Source: Frateuria_A sp049727805 | GTDB lineage: Bacteria > Pseudomonadota > Gammaproteobacteria > Xanthomonadales > Rhodanobacteraceae | DNA length: 64,000 nucleotides | Assembly (NCBI RefSeq): GCF_049727805.1 | Contig: NZ_JBCNYA010000023.1 | Coordinates: 5,226-69,225, forward strand | Reading direction: 5' to 3' | Shown here: in pieces, positions 17,004 to 26,165 of the stretch | How positions within the stretch are numbered: position 1 is the stretch's first letter | Layout of the letters: each line of letters opens with the position of its first letter | Position numbers and translations under genes: made by a program | Notes under the pieces: model-generated | Seen by the model: the letters and a program-made list of their open reading frames with translations, nothing else | What the model was told of the DNA's origin: nothing | The model's database searches: none

Positions 17004-17506
17004 TCGAACGTGTAGTCCACCGCAATCACCGCGAAGCGCGTGCGGCCGGCCGGAAGTTCGGCTTCGAACTCGTCATCCAGCTTTTTCTTCAGCAGCGCGC
17101 GGGCCAGCGGCGAATCGACGCTGATCCAGCCGCGCCTGGCGTCCGTTTCATCGGGACCGACGATGCGGTAGCGCACCGCTTCGCCGCTGTCGACGTTCTC
17201 CAGTTCCACGCTGGCGCCGAAGAACACCGTCCCGCGGTCCGCCGGCGCACCTTCGGCCACCTTCAACAGGGGAATGCGTTTGCTGAGGTAGCGCACGCGC
17301 CGATCGATCTCACCCAACTGCTTCTTGCGGTAGGTGTACTCGGCGTTTTCCGAACGGTCCCCCTCGGCCGCGGCCGCGGCCAGTGCCTTGACCACCTCCG
17401 GGCGCAACGTATGCCACAGGTGGTCGAGCTCGGCCTTGAGCTTCTCGAAACCCTCCCGCGTGACGATCGCGGTGGAGGATGGCGCGGGTGGGCGCCAACG
17501 GCTCAT
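16985..17506 (-). CDS. greB: Transcription elongation factor GreB
   Basis: 173 residues. GreB stimulates transcript cleavage by backtracked RNA polymerase. The N-terminal coiled coil carries the acidic tip EGDRSENAEYTYRKKQ, and EIDRRVRYLSKRI is typical of GreB rather than GreA; the C-terminal FKBP-like domain includes VRYRIVGPDETD. Its ATG overlaps the stop of the HerA-like gene by 4 bases, indicating coupling. Confidence 0.93.
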   Translation of the reverse strand: MSRWRPPAPSSTAIVTREGFEKLKAELDHLWHTLRPEVVKALAAAAAEGDRSENAEYTYRKKQLGEIDRRVRYLSKRIPLLKVAEGAPADRGTVFFGASVELENVDSGEAVRYRIVGPDETDARRGWISVDSPLARALLKKKLDDEFEAELPAGRTRFAVIAVDYTFDYPRSG

Positions 17507-18999
17507 CGGCGCCCGCCGAGCAGGCCGCCGAGCACGCCGCGCAGGATCTGCCGGCCGAGCTGGCTGCCCATCGTGCGCACGACCTGCTTGCCCATCGTCT
17601 CGATCATGCCCTGGCGGCGTTTGGTGCCGAACAGTGCGTCGTGCACGGCGCCGCCCCAGGCGCCATCGTTCTGCGCGCCTGCCGGCGCCGTTGCGACAAC
17701 CGCTGCATCGGCGGTCTTGGCCTGGGCACGCTGGGCGAGCATCTCGGCCGCCGAATCGCGGTTGATGGGCGTGTCGTACTTGGCGCCGACGGGCGAGCGC
17801 TGACGCACCATGCTGCGCTCGGCGTCGGTGATGGCGCCGATGCGGCAGCGCGGCGTGGTCACCATCACCTGCTCGACCGGGCTGGGCACGCCGCCCTCGC
17901 GCAGGGTGGAGGCCAGCGCCTCGCCCACGCCGAGCTGGCCGATCGCCTGCGCCACGTCGAGCCTGGGATTGGGCGCGAAGGTTTCGGCGGCCGCGCGTAC
18001 CGCCTTCTGGTCGCGCGGGGTGAACGCGCGCAGCGCATGCTGGATGCGGTTGCCGAGCTGGCCGAGGATCTCCTCCGGCACGTCGTCAGGGTTCTGCGAG
18101 CAGAAGTACACGCCCACGCCCTTGGAGCGGATCAGGCGCACCACCTGCTCCACGCGCTGCTGCAGCGCGGGCGGGCAGTCGTCGAACAACAGGTGCGCCT
18201 CGTCGAAGAAGAACACCAGTTTGGGCTGCTCCAGGTCGCCCACTTCCGGCAACTGCTCGAACAGCTCGGACAGCAGCCACAGCAGGAAGGTGGCGTAAAG
18301 CCGGGGCTTGAGGATCAACTGGTCGGCGGCCAGCACGTTGATCACGCCATGCCCGCTCATGTCCTGGCGCAGCAGGTCGGCCAGCTCCAGCGCGGGCTCG
18401 CCGAAGAAGCCTTCGCCGCCGGCCTGTTCCAGCGCCAGCAGCGCGCGCTGGATCGCGGCGATGCTGGTCCTGCCGACCAGGCCGTAATGGGTGGAGATGT
18501 CCTTGGCGTTGTCCGCGGCGAAGGCGAGCAGGGCACGCAGGTCGGCCAGGTCCAGCAGCAGCCAGCCGTTGTCGTCGGCCAGCTTGAACACGATCTCCAG
18601 CACACCCTGCTGGGTGTCGTTGAGTTCCAGCACGCGGCCGAGCAGGGTAGGGCCCAGCTCGCTCATGGTGGTGCGCAGCGGATGGCCGCGCTTGCCGTAG
18701 AGGTCCCAGAAGATCACCGGGTTGGCCTGCGGCCGCCAGTCGGCGAGACGGAGTTTCGACAGTCGCGCCTTGATCTTGTCGCCGGGCTCGCTCGCCGGCA
18801 ACGCGAGCCCGGCCAGGTCGCCCTTCACGTCGGCCAGCACGCAGGGCACGCCCAGCTGCGAGAAGCCTTCGGCCAGCACCATCAGCGAGACCGACTTCCC
18901 GGTGCCGGTGGCGCCCGCGACCATGCCGTGGCGGTTGCCGTAGCGCGGTTGCAGGCTGACGTCGGTGGTGTCGTTGCGGCCGATCAGGATGTCGGACAT
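17503..18999 (-). CDS. HerA-like ATPase (DUF853/YjgR family)
   Basis: 498 residues. The N-terminal ILIGRNDTTDVSLQPRYGNR leads into Walker A GATGTGKSVSLM, then LADVKGDLAGL; Walker B is LVFFFDEAHLLFDDCP near residue 230. A low-complexity region and a glycine-rich tail (LRGVLGGLLGGRR) end the protein. The family is related to the HerA/FtsK translocases, but its role in bacteria is not established. ATG 18999 was chosen; 30 further in-frame codons upstream are not family-like. Coupled to greB by ATGA. Confidence 0.9.
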   Translation of the reverse strand: MSDILIGRNDTTDVSLQPRYGNRHGMVAGATGTGKSVSLMVLAEGFSQLGVPCVLADVKGDLAGLALPASEPGDKIKARLSKLRLADWRPQANPVIFWDLYGKRGHPLRTTMSELGPTLLGRVLELNDTQQGVLEIVFKLADDNGWLLLDLADLRALLAFAADNAKDISTHYGLVGRTSIAAIQRALLALEQAGGEGFFGEPALELADLLRQDMSGHGVINVLAADQLILKPRLYATFLLWLLSELFEQLPEVGDLEQPKLVFFFDEAHLLFDDCPPALQQRVEQVVRLIRSKGVGVYFCSQNPDDVPEEILGQLGNRIQHALRAFTPRDQKAVRAAAETFAPNPRLDVAQAIGQLGVGEALASTLREGGVPSPVEQVMVTTPRCRIGAITDAERSMVRQRSPVGAKYDTPINRDSAAEMLAQRAQAKTADAAVVATAPAGAQNDGAWGGAVHDALFGTKRRQGMIETMGKQVVRTMGSQLGRQILRGVLGGLLGGRR

Positions 19000-19139
19000 G
19001 CGAGGCGCTCCGTGCAGTGGAGGCCGGATTGTAGCCAAGCGGACGCCGGTCGCAGTTCGTGTGCCGGGCAGGCATCGCGGCTTTGGCATCGTGGCTGCAT
19101 GCGCTATGGTGAATGTATTCCTGCCGTCAAGCTTTCGTC

Positions 19140-20639
19140 ATGCCGTTGTCTACCCTTGCCCACCGTTTCCGCCTGGCGCCGCTGGCTGCCGGGCTCGTTC
19201 TGCTGACCGCCTGCGCCACCGGCGGGGGCGGACGCACCTCACCTGGCGTCAACGCGCTCTACGCGCAGTTGGACCAGTCCAGCAAGGGCTACGAGACTGC
19301 GCTGCAACAGGCGCGCGAAGGTGACGACCAGGCCTCCGAGCAGAGCCTCAAGCAATCGCTGGACAGCCTCAAGCAGGCGGCTGCGCGCTGCGGCAACACG
19401 TCCGGCTGCGACCCGCAGCGCTTCTTCTCGGTGTTCGACCGCCTGCTGCGGCTGAAGGATGGCGGCTTCTTCGCCGGCGACGACCTGGCCACGGTCGGCG
19501 AGGAAGGCCCGGACGAAACGGTCGCCGGTGAAGCCGGTGAGACCGGCGGCGCGGCGGCGCTGCCGCAGGCCCAGCGCAGCGTGACCCTGCTGCGCGGGCA
19601 CAAGCTCTCCGAGCTGATCGCCATGAACGGCGCGGTGAAGGCGGCGCTGGAAATGTGGCTGACCCAATGGCGCTCCAACCTGGTCGACACCTGGATCAAC
19701 TACCAGTACATGCGCTACGAGATGTGGCCGCAGTACGAGAAGGCGGACCTGCCCGAGGCGCTGCTGTTCGGCATCATGGCCAAGGAATCCGGCGGCAAGG
19801 TGCATGCGGTGTCGCGTTCGGGTGCCGCCGGCCCGCTGCAGTTCATGTACGCCACCGGCCTGCGCTTCGGCCTCAACAGCCAGGACGGCTTCGACACGCG
19901 CTTCGATCCGGCTCAGGCCGCGCGCGCCAACGCCGAATACATGGACGAGCAGCTGAAGGCGTTCAACGACAACCTGGAGCTGTCGCTGGCCGCCTACAAC
20001 GGCGGCGAGGGCCGCATGCGCCGGATGGTCAGCGGCGAGACCGGTGTGAGCTTCTACGACCCGAAGATCTACAGCCAGCTTTCCGAGGAAACCCGCGAGT
20101 ACGTGCCGGCGGTGCTGGCGGCGGCCTGGCTGTTCCTGCACCCGGACAGCTACAACCTGCATTTCCCGAAGATCGACGGCGTGCCCGGCACGATCACGCT
20201 CAAGCGTCCCGCCTCGCTGTCCGAGCTGACCATCTGTCTGGGTTCGGCCCAGGGCATGGACGACGGCTGGTTTCGCACCCTGCGCAACCTCAACCCGCGG
20301 CTCGATCCGCAGGTCGCACAGCCCGCCGGCAGCCAGTTGCAGGTGCCGAAGGAACTGGAGGCGGCGTATGCCTCGCGCTGCGTCGACGGGCCGTGGCCGA
20401 TCCTGGCCAGCGACCTGCATTCGGCGGTGGTGCCGGTGGTGGTCAAGCCCGATCCGCCGGCGCCGCGCCACACCGTGCGCCCGCATTCGCGCTACATCGT
20501 GCGCCGCGGCGACACGTTGCTGGGCATCGTGCACAAGCTCGGCTGCTCGGACGTGCGCGAGCTGTCGGACATCAACGACCTGAAGCACCACAACATCCGC
20601 GCAGGACAGGTGCTGCGCTTGCCATCCTGCAGGCGTTGA
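19140..20639 (+). CDS. MltD-like membrane-bound lytic transglycosylase with LysM
   Basis: 499 residues. A lipoprotein signal peptide ends in LTAC (Cys25). The SLT domain holds the catalytic glutamate in FGIMAKESGGKVHAVS, then SGAAGPLQFMYATG and LSLAAYNGGEGRM; a single C-terminal LysM reads SRYIVRRGDTLLGIVHKLG. It cleaves peptidoglycan glycan strands in the periplasm from the outer membrane. An in-frame ATG at 19113 would add 9 residues before the signal peptide, so 19140 is preferred. E. coli MltD has two LysM repeats; only one is seen here. Confidence 0.9.
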   Translation: MPLSTLAHRFRLAPLAAGLVLLTACATGGGGRTSPGVNALYAQLDQSSKGYETALQQAREGDDQASEQSLKQSLDSLKQAAARCGNTSGCDPQRFFSVFDRLLRLKDGGFFAGDDLATVGEEGPDETVAGEAGETGGAAALPQAQRSVTLLRGHKLSELIAMNGAVKAALEMWLTQWRSNLVDTWINYQYMRYEMWPQYEKADLPEALLFGIMAKESGGKVHAVSRSGAAGPLQFMYATGLRFGLNSQDGFDTRFDPAQAARANAEYMDEQLKAFNDNLELSLAAYNGGEGRMRRMVSGETGVSFYDPKIYSQLSEETREYVPAVLAAAWLFLHPDSYNLHFPKIDGVPGTITLKRPASLSELTICLGSAQGMDDGWFRTLRNLNPRLDPQVAQPAGSQLQVPKELEAAYASRCVDGPWPILASDLHSAVVPVVVKPDPPAPRHTVRPHSRYIVRRGDTLLGIVHKLGCSDVRELSDINDLKHHNIRAGQVLRLPSCRR

Positions 20640-20691
20640 GGGTGGCCGGGCAGGGCAGGCTGAAGTCCACTCAGCGGGCCGGCGGGAAGTC

Positions 20692-20713
20692 GTAGGGTGG
20701 GCTTCAGCCCACC
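20692..20713 (+). repeat. GTAG-headed REP-like palindrome, copy 2
   Basis: Identical to the 22-base unit at 4869. It lies in the 81-base gap between the transglycosylase stop and the stop of the convergent unknown gene. No inverted partner is adjacent. Confidence 0.8.
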
Positions 20714-20720
20714 AACCCGC

Positions 20721-21173
20721 TCACGCCGCCGCGCTGGACTGCATCCAGCTGTCCACCACGTCCTCGCGTTCGCGGGCGGCGCTGCCGTGCAGGTCCTTCA
20801 ACTCCCGCACCACGCGCAGCAACTGCCGGTGGCGCGAGCGCACGAAGGCGTAGGGCGAATCCTTGGTCTCGTGGTACGCCACCGCCAGCCACAGCGCGAT
20901 GCCGCGCAGGGCCACTTCCGGGTTGTCGGAACAGGCGCGGGTGAAGCCGATGGCGGTGCCGCGGCCCCAGGGCAGGTAGCGGTCCTGCGGCGGGGTGCCA
21001 TAGAGATGGGGAAATTCGCCGCGCGCGGCCTGGCCGATCTCGCGCAGGGTCAACAGGCTCAGCCGTGCGCGGGCAGTGCCTGGCAGGGCCTCCAGGCTCT
21101 TTCCGATGCGGCGGAACTGGCGTTCCAGTTGCTGGCCGCGCACGAAAGCGATGAGCGGTACGATCAATCGCAT
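20721..21173 (-). CDS. Conserved-looking hypothetical protein
   Basis: 150 residues, not recognised. It starts with a short hydrophobic stretch (MRLIVPLIAFV) followed by a basic region (RGQQLERQFRRIG), then LTLREIGQAARGEFPHLYG and a hydrophobic helix (VALRGIALWLAVAY). No signal peptide cleavage site or catalytic motif is evident. Good codon bias and an open frame support its being a gene. It is transcribed in the same direction as psd but separated from it. Confidence 0.65.
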   Translation of the reverse strand: MRLIVPLIAFVRGQQLERQFRRIGKSLEALPGTARARLSLLTLREIGQAARGEFPHLYGTPPQDRYLPWGRGTAIGFTRACSDNPEVALRGIALWLAVAYHETKDSPYAFVRSRHRQLLRVVRELKDLHGSAAREREDVVDSWMQSSAAA

Positions 21174-21262
21174 GGGTTTTCCCCCGAGCCTGTGACTCGG
21201 CGGAGCATAGCCAAGCGTCGCGGCCCGGATACGCCTAAAACGTCACAGAATGACGTTTTGCG

Positions 21263-22114
21263 TCAGCCCTTCGGCAACGGCCGGCGGCCCAGGCGCTGGC
21301 CCAACTTGACCGTCTGCTGTGGCTTGAGCTCGTCCAGCTCGACCATGCCGGGCGGCAGCAGCAGGATCACCGTCGAGCCCATGTTGAAGCGCGCCATCTC
21401 GGCGAATCGCGCCAGGGTGATGCCCTGGCCGGCGAACGACTTGCGGCGGATGTGCGCGGCGTAGGGCGGGATCACCAGGCCGTCCCACACGGTCGCCACG
21501 GAGGACACCAGCACGGCGCCGACCATCACCGCCACGAAGGGGCCGTGCGGACTGTCGAAGTGGCACACCAGCCGCTCGTTGCGGGCGAACAGCCGCGGGA
21601 TCGCCTCCACGGCGAAGGGGGCCACGCTGAAGATCCGCCCGGGCACGTGCACCGTCTCGCGGAGCGTGCCGCCCAGCGGCATGTGCACGCGGTGGTAGTC
21701 GCGCGGGGACAGGTAGATGGTGACGAAATCGCCCTCGCGATATGGCGCCGCCGCGGCCTCGTCGCCGAGCAGCTCGGCAGCCGTGTAGTTCTGGCCCTTG
21801 GCCTGGAAGATGCGCCCGTCGACGATGCGCCCGGCCTGGCTGATGCGCCCGTCCGCGGGCGAGACCAGTGCGGTGGGATCGCCGTCCTCGTGCCGCGCGT
21901 TGGGCTTCAGCTTGCGGGTGAAGAACGCATTGAAGTGCTGGTAGGCGAACGGATCCGGCTGTGCGGCCTCGGCCATGTCGACCTTGTAGCGGTCCACGAT
22001 CTGGCCGATCAGGAAGTTCTTCCACGGCCGCCAGGTCCAGCGGGTGGCCCAGTAGACCACCCGCGACAGGGCGCGGTGGGGGAGCAGGTATTGGAGCAGA
22101 ACCTTCGGAGTCAT
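21263..22114 (-). CDS. psd: Phosphatidylserine decarboxylase proenzyme
   Basis: 283 residues, usual for the PSD-I class. Makes phosphatidylethanolamine at the inner membrane. The pyruvoyl prosthetic group forms by self-cleavage at the Gly-Ser of FNMGSTVILLLP near the C-terminus (LGST in E. coli, MGST here). The aspartate of VSPADGRIS and the histidine of PRDYHRVHMPLGG complete the charge relay. Confidence 0.95.
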   Translation of the reverse strand: MTPKVLLQYLLPHRALSRVVYWATRWTWRPWKNFLIGQIVDRYKVDMAEAAQPDPFAYQHFNAFFTRKLKPNARHEDGDPTALVSPADGRISQAGRIVDGRIFQAKGQNYTAAELLGDEAAAAPYREGDFVTIYLSPRDYHRVHMPLGGTLRETVHVPGRIFSVAPFAVEAIPRLFARNERLVCHFDSPHGPFVAVMVGAVLVSSVATVWDGLVIPPYAAHIRRKSFAGQGITLARFAEMARFNMGSTVILLLPPGMVELDELKPQQTVKLGQRLGRRPLPKG

Positions 22115-22213
22115 CGTGAAAGTATGAACGAAGCCCGCCCGCCGCGCCTCCCGTTGCAGGAGACGCGGCGTTCCGCTAGGCGGCGTACGTCACGTTGTCT
22201 GGATCTTGCGCAA

Positions 22214-23293
22214 TCAGTGGCCGCTGCCGACCAGAGTCCATCCTGCCGGGTAGCTGGCCAACGCCGAGGTGTAGTTCCACCCGGTTCCATCCGAAAACGT
22301 CTCGGAGTACCACGACAGGCTGCCGGGGGTGGAAGGGGTGACGCTCGCGTTGAGGGTATCGTTGGCCCACACCAGGACGGCCTCGTTTCCCTGGTCGAAG
22401 TTGCCAGTGGCTGCGAGGTAGTTGCCGTCGGTGACGGGAAAACTCTGGACCACGCCGAACGTATCCATGGTTTCGGTGTCGCCCGAAAAATACTGCCGCC
22501 AGACGTACTGCGTAAACTGGCCGGCGCCGTTCTCGGTATAGACATTCAACCCGCCGAAATCGCCCGCCTCGGCCGCAGCCACGACATACTCCTGGGAGCC
22601 GTACGAACCGATCTGTCGCGATCGGAAACCGTTTGCGGTGCCCACCCACAGATAAAGGTCGCGGGCATCGCTCGTCCAGAGCAGGTCGACGTGCGTGCTT
22701 TGCTGAAAATGGCCGATGGCCGCGATGCGGTAGCCGCACGCGACGCTCATGGTGCGCGAATCGATACGTTTCGCTCCGCGCATCAACCAGTAGCCGAACT
22801 GGCAGCTGCTGGCGTTGGACCACAGAAGGTCCGCGTCACCGTCGCCGTTGACGTCCGCCGCACCCACCAGCTTCCAGCCGTCGGGATAGGTGCCGATGTA
22901 ACTGGACTGGAAGCCGTTGCCCGAGGCCGTCCACAAGTACAGGTCGCGGCGGGCACTGGTCCACACCAGGTCCGCTCTCTTGTCGGCGTTGAAGTCGCCT
23001 ACGCCGCTGATCCGATAGCCTGGGGTGATGTTGAATACCCGGTAAGAAGTACGCGCATAGAAATGGGAAGTGTCCTGCTGGCTGGATATCCAGTACGCGA
23101 ACTGGCTCGTTTGCGCGTTGAACCAGAGCAGGTCGCTCAAGCCGTCGCCGTCGACGTCATTGGGTGCGACGTAGTAGTTCGAATAGAAGACTTCGTTGGG
23201 TTCCTGTAGAAAATTCGATGTGCCGACAGCGCTGGCTGTCATGGGCATCAATGCGATCGCTGCAAGCAGCGCGCGAAAACGCGATCCGGCCAT
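22214..23293 (-). CDS. Secreted FG-GAP/VCBS repeat protein
   Basis: 359 residues with a Sec signal peptide (ALLAAIALMPMTASAVG). The rest is built of repeated units: PNDVDGDGLSDLLWFNAQTS, VGDFNADKRADLVWTSARRD, AADVNGDGDADLLWSNASS and similar, each with a calcium-binding DxDxDxxxD loop and a YWLM or LYLW strand, the pattern of FG-GAP/VCBS beta-propellers. Start ATG 23293 follows GGGGAAGGGAAC. A hand count of the 60 bases from 23041 gives 52% GC, lower than the adjacent core genes. It may be an extracellular adhesion or sugar-binding propeller; no catalytic domain is attached. Confidence 0.85.
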   Translation of the reverse strand: MAGSRFRALLAAIALMPMTASAVGTSNFLQEPNEVFYSNYYVAPNDVDGDGLSDLLWFNAQTSQFAYWISSQQDTSHFYARTSYRVFNITPGYRISGVGDFNADKRADLVWTSARRDLYLWTASGNGFQSSYIGTYPDGWKLVGAADVNGDGDADLLWSNASSCQFGYWLMRGAKRIDSRTMSVACGYRIAAIGHFQQSTHVDLLWTSDARDLYLWVGTANGFRSRQIGSYGSQEYVVAAAEAGDFGGLNVYTENGAGQFTQYVWRQYFSGDTETMDTFGVVQSFPVTDGNYLAATGNFDQGNEAVLVWANDTLNASVTPSTPGSLSWYSETFSDGTGWNYTSALASYPAGWTLVGSGH

Positions 23294-23438
23294 GTTCCCT
23301 TCCCCTAATTGACAGCCCCCCTCCGGGGCCGGCGTATTCTGCTGCTCAGAACGGCGACCGCCAAGGCCGCCGGGTCCTGGACGCACCCGTACCGCTGATT
23401 CGACCGGCTATCATGTCGTTTTGCCGCCATCTGCCGCC

Positions 23439-24359
23439 GTGACCATCGAACTGTCCTCCATCATCGACTTCATACGCTACGGCGCCAGCCGCTTCTCCGC
23501 CGCCGGGCTGACCTTCGGTCATAGCCACGACAACCCGATCGATGAGGCGACCCATCTGGTGCTGGCCAGCCTGCACCTGCCGCCGGACATCCCGCCGGCC
23601 TACGGCGCCGGCCGGCTTACCGCCGACGAGCGCGAGCGCGTGCTGGAGCTGATCGAGCGGCGCGTCAACGAGCGCCTGCCGGTGGCCTACCTGGTCGGCG
23701 AGACCTGGTTTGCAGGGCTCAAGTTCAAGAGCGACCGTCGCGCGCTGGTGCCGCGCTCGCCGATCGCCGAGCTGATCGAATCGGGTTTCGTGCCATGGCT
23801 GGATGGCCGCCACGTGGAGCGCGCGCTGGACCTGTGCACGGGCTCCGGCTGCATCGGCATCGCCATGGCGGAGTACAACCCGGACTGGCAGGTCGACATC
23901 GTCGACATCAGCGACGAGGCGCTGTCGCTGGCGCGCGAAAACATCGTGTTCCAGCACGTCCAAGGACGGGTGGAAGCGGTCAAGTCCGACCTGTTCGACG
24001 GGCTCGATGGCCGGCGCTACGACCTGATCGTCTCCAATCCGCCCTACGTCACCGAGGACGAGTACGCCGCACTGCCGGGCGAGTACAGCCACGAGCCCAA
24101 GCTCGGCCTCACCTCGGGCGAGGACGGCCTGGACATCTGCCTGCGCATCCTCGACCAGGCCGCCGACCACCTGGCCGACGACGGCCTGCTGATCGTCGAA
24201 GTGGGCGAGAGCGAGCATGCGCTGGCCACGTTGTTGCCGCAGGTGCCGTTCGTGTGGATCGAGTTCAAGGTCGGGCCGATGGGCGTGTTCGCGCTCGAGC
24301 GGCGCGACCTGGTCGAGCATGCGGCAGCGATCCGCGCCGCGGCCGCCGCGCGCCGCTGA
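23439..24359 (+). CDS. prmB: Ribosomal protein L3 N5-glutamine methyltransferase
   Basis: 306 residues from GTG 23439 (a TTG at 23421 is also in frame). N-terminal SSIIDFIRYGASRFSAAGL is typical of PrmB; the SAM site is ALDLCTGSGCIGIAMA, and the glutamine-methylation motif is IVSNPPYVTEDEY. It methylates a glutamine of ribosomal protein L3. It reads toward aroC with the RimJ-like gene in between, an arrangement close to prmB-aroC in other gammaproteobacteria. Confidence 0.93.
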   Translation: MTIELSSIIDFIRYGASRFSAAGLTFGHSHDNPIDEATHLVLASLHLPPDIPPAYGAGRLTADERERVLELIERRVNERLPVAYLVGETWFAGLKFKSDRRALVPRSPIAELIESGFVPWLDGRHVERALDLCTGSGCIGIAMAEYNPDWQVDIVDISDEALSLARENIVFQHVQGRVEAVKSDLFDGLDGRRYDLIVSNPPYVTEDEYAALPGEYSHEPKLGLTSGEDGLDICLRILDQAADHLADDGLLIVEVGESEHALATLLPQVPFVWIEFKVGPMGVFALERRDLVEHAAAIRAAAAARR

Positions 24360-24381
24360 CGCCGTGCGGCGAGAGAGCTGC

Positions 24382-24924
24382 ATGGAACTGATCACCGCCC
24401 GATTGTCGATCGATCGCCTCCGCGCCGAGGATGCCGACGATCTGTTCGCCTGCCGCGCCGATCCGGCAGTGGCGCGCTACCAGGGCTGGCGGCCGGCGCG
24501 CGTCGCGGAGGCGCGCGCCTTCATCGACGCGCAGGCGGAACCGGCGCCGGGATTATGGTTCCAACGGGCGATCCGCCTGCGTGGGGACGGAGCGCTGATC
24601 GGCGACCTGGGCGTATGCCTGCCGGCCACGCCGGGCGAGTCGGTGGAGTTCGGCATCAGCCTGGCGCCCGCGCACCAGGGCCGCGGCTACGCGCGCGAGG
24701 CGCTGCAGGCGCTGTTCCACCAGGGCTTCGACGCACTGGGCTGGCGCCGCATCCACGCCTCGGTCGATCCGCGCAACGCCAGTTGCATGGCCTTGCTGCA
24801 GTCGCTTGGCATGCGCCAGGAGGCGCATTTCCGCGAGAGTCTGTGGCTGCATGGCGAATGGGTGGACGATGTGGTGTTCGCCATCCTGGTCCGCGAGTGG
24901 AAGACGCAGGCGGGCGCCTCGTAG
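24382..24924 (+). CDS. RimJ/RimL-type GNAT acetyltransferase
   Basis: 180 residues. The acetyl-CoA loop is visible in FGISLAPAHQGRGYAREAL, and HASVDPRNASCMALLQSLGM is the conserved RimJ/RimL segment, followed by WLHGEWVDDVVFAIL. The substrate cannot be told; relatives acetylate protein N-termini, antibiotics or small amines. The start lies 22 bases after prmB. Its TAG stop is formed by a GTAG at the edge of a repeat element. Confidence 0.88.
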   Translation: MELITARLSIDRLRAEDADDLFACRADPAVARYQGWRPARVAEARAFIDAQAEPAPGLWFQRAIRLRGDGALIGDLGVCLPATPGESVEFGISLAPAHQGRGYAREALQALFHQGFDALGWRRIHASVDPRNASCMALLQSLGMRQEAHFRESLWLHGEWVDDVVFAILVREWKTQAGAS

Positions 24925-25002
24925 GAACGCCCTTGAGTGGGACCGCCCCACTCGCTCCTGCGACATGGGCGCCGCTCACAGCCGCGACCAAGGTGTTCCT
25001 AC
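24921..25002. repeat. GTAG-ended inverted repeat element before aroC
   Basis: GTAGGAACGCCCTTG at 24921-24935 is matched in inverted form by CAAGGTGTTCCTAC at 24989-25002. Inside it is a hairpin GAGTGGG ACCGC CCCACTC (24935-24953). A related GTAGGAACGCCCC end occurs at 45678. The element supplies the TAG stop of the upstream acetyltransferase gene. Confidence 0.6.
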
Positions 25003-25054
25003 AGCGGCAACGGCGAGCCGTTATGCTTCGGCTTCCCAGCAGCGGGCACGCGGC

Positions 25055-26143
25055 ATGTCCAGCAATTCCTTCGGCAAGCTCTTCACTGTCACCACCTTTG
25101 GCGAAAGCCACGGGCCGGCGATCGGCTGCGTGATCGACGGGTGCCCGCCGGGCCTGGCGATCGCACCGGAAGAATTCCGCCATGATCTCGACCGCCGCGC
25201 CACCGGGCGCAGCCGGCACACCTCGCAGCGGCACGAAGCCGACGAGGTCGAGATCCTCTCGGGCGTCTACGAAGGCCGCACCACCGGCACGCCGATCGCG
25301 CTGCTGATCCGCAACACCGACCAGCGCAGCAAGGACTACGGCGACATCGCGCAGACCTTCCGCCCCGGCCATGCCGACTACACCTACTGGCAGAAGTACG
25401 GCATCCGCGATCCGCGCGGCGGCGGGCGCGCCTCGGCGCGCGAAACGACCATGCGCGTGGCGGCTGCGGTGATCGCGAAGAAATGGCTGGCCGAACGCCA
25501 TGGCGTGCGCGTACGCGGCCATTTGGCGCAACTGGGCGACATCGTGCCGCGCGGCTTCGACTGGGAGGCGGTGGAAGCCAACCCGTTCTTCTGGCCGGAC
25601 GCAGGGCAGGTGCCGGAACTGGAGAAGGCCATGGACGCGCTGCGCAAGTCCGGCGATTCGGTCGGCGCGCGCGTCAATGCCGTGGCCCAAGGCGTGCCGC
25701 CGGGTTGGGGCGAACCGGTCTACGGCAAGCTCGACGGCGACCTGGCGGCAGCCATGATGTCGATCAACGCGGTCAAGGGCGTGGAAATCGGCGCGGGCTT
25801 CGCCGCCGTTTCGCAGCGCGGCACGCAGCATCGCGACCAGATGCATTTGGACGGCTTTACGTCCAATCAAGCCGGTGGCATCCTTGGCGGCATCAGCACC
25901 GGCCAGCCGGTGACGGTGTCGGTGGCGTTCAAGCCCACGTCCAGCATCCTGGTGCCGGGCGACAGCGTGAACCTCGCCGGCGAAAGCGTGCAGGTGGTCA
26001 CCAAGGGGCGACATGATCCCTGCGTGGGCATCCGCGCTACGCCCATCGTCGAGGCGATGCTGGCGCTGGTGCTGATGGACCATGCGCTGCGCCATCGCGC
26101 CCAGTGCGGCGACGTGGGGCCGGTGGCCCCGCGCATCGCCTGA
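25055..26143 (+). CDS. aroC: Chorismate synthase
   Basis: 362 residues. Makes chorismate from EPSP with reduced FMN, feeding the trp genes further along. Motifs: GESHGPAIGCVIDG, RPGHADYTYWQKYGIRDPRGGGRASARET, and C-terminal RHDPCVGIRATPIVEAMLALVL. ATG 25055 gives the family N-terminus (SSNSFGKLFTVTTFG). Confidence 0.97.
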   Translation: MSSNSFGKLFTVTTFGESHGPAIGCVIDGCPPGLAIAPEEFRHDLDRRATGRSRHTSQRHEADEVEILSGVYEGRTTGTPIALLIRNTDQRSKDYGDIAQTFRPGHADYTYWQKYGIRDPRGGGRASARETTMRVAAAVIAKKWLAERHGVRVRGHLAQLGDIVPRGFDWEAVEANPFFWPDAGQVPELEKAMDALRKSGDSVGARVNAVAQGVPPGWGEPVYGKLDGDLAAAMMSINAVKGVEIGAGFAAVSQRGTQHRDQMHLDGFTSNQAGGILGGISTGQPVTVSVAFKPTSSILVPGDSVNLAGESVQVVTKGRHDPCVGIRATPIVEAMLALVLMDHALRHRAQCGDVGPVAPRIA

Positions 26144-26165
26144 GCTCTCGTTTACGGAATTTCCC

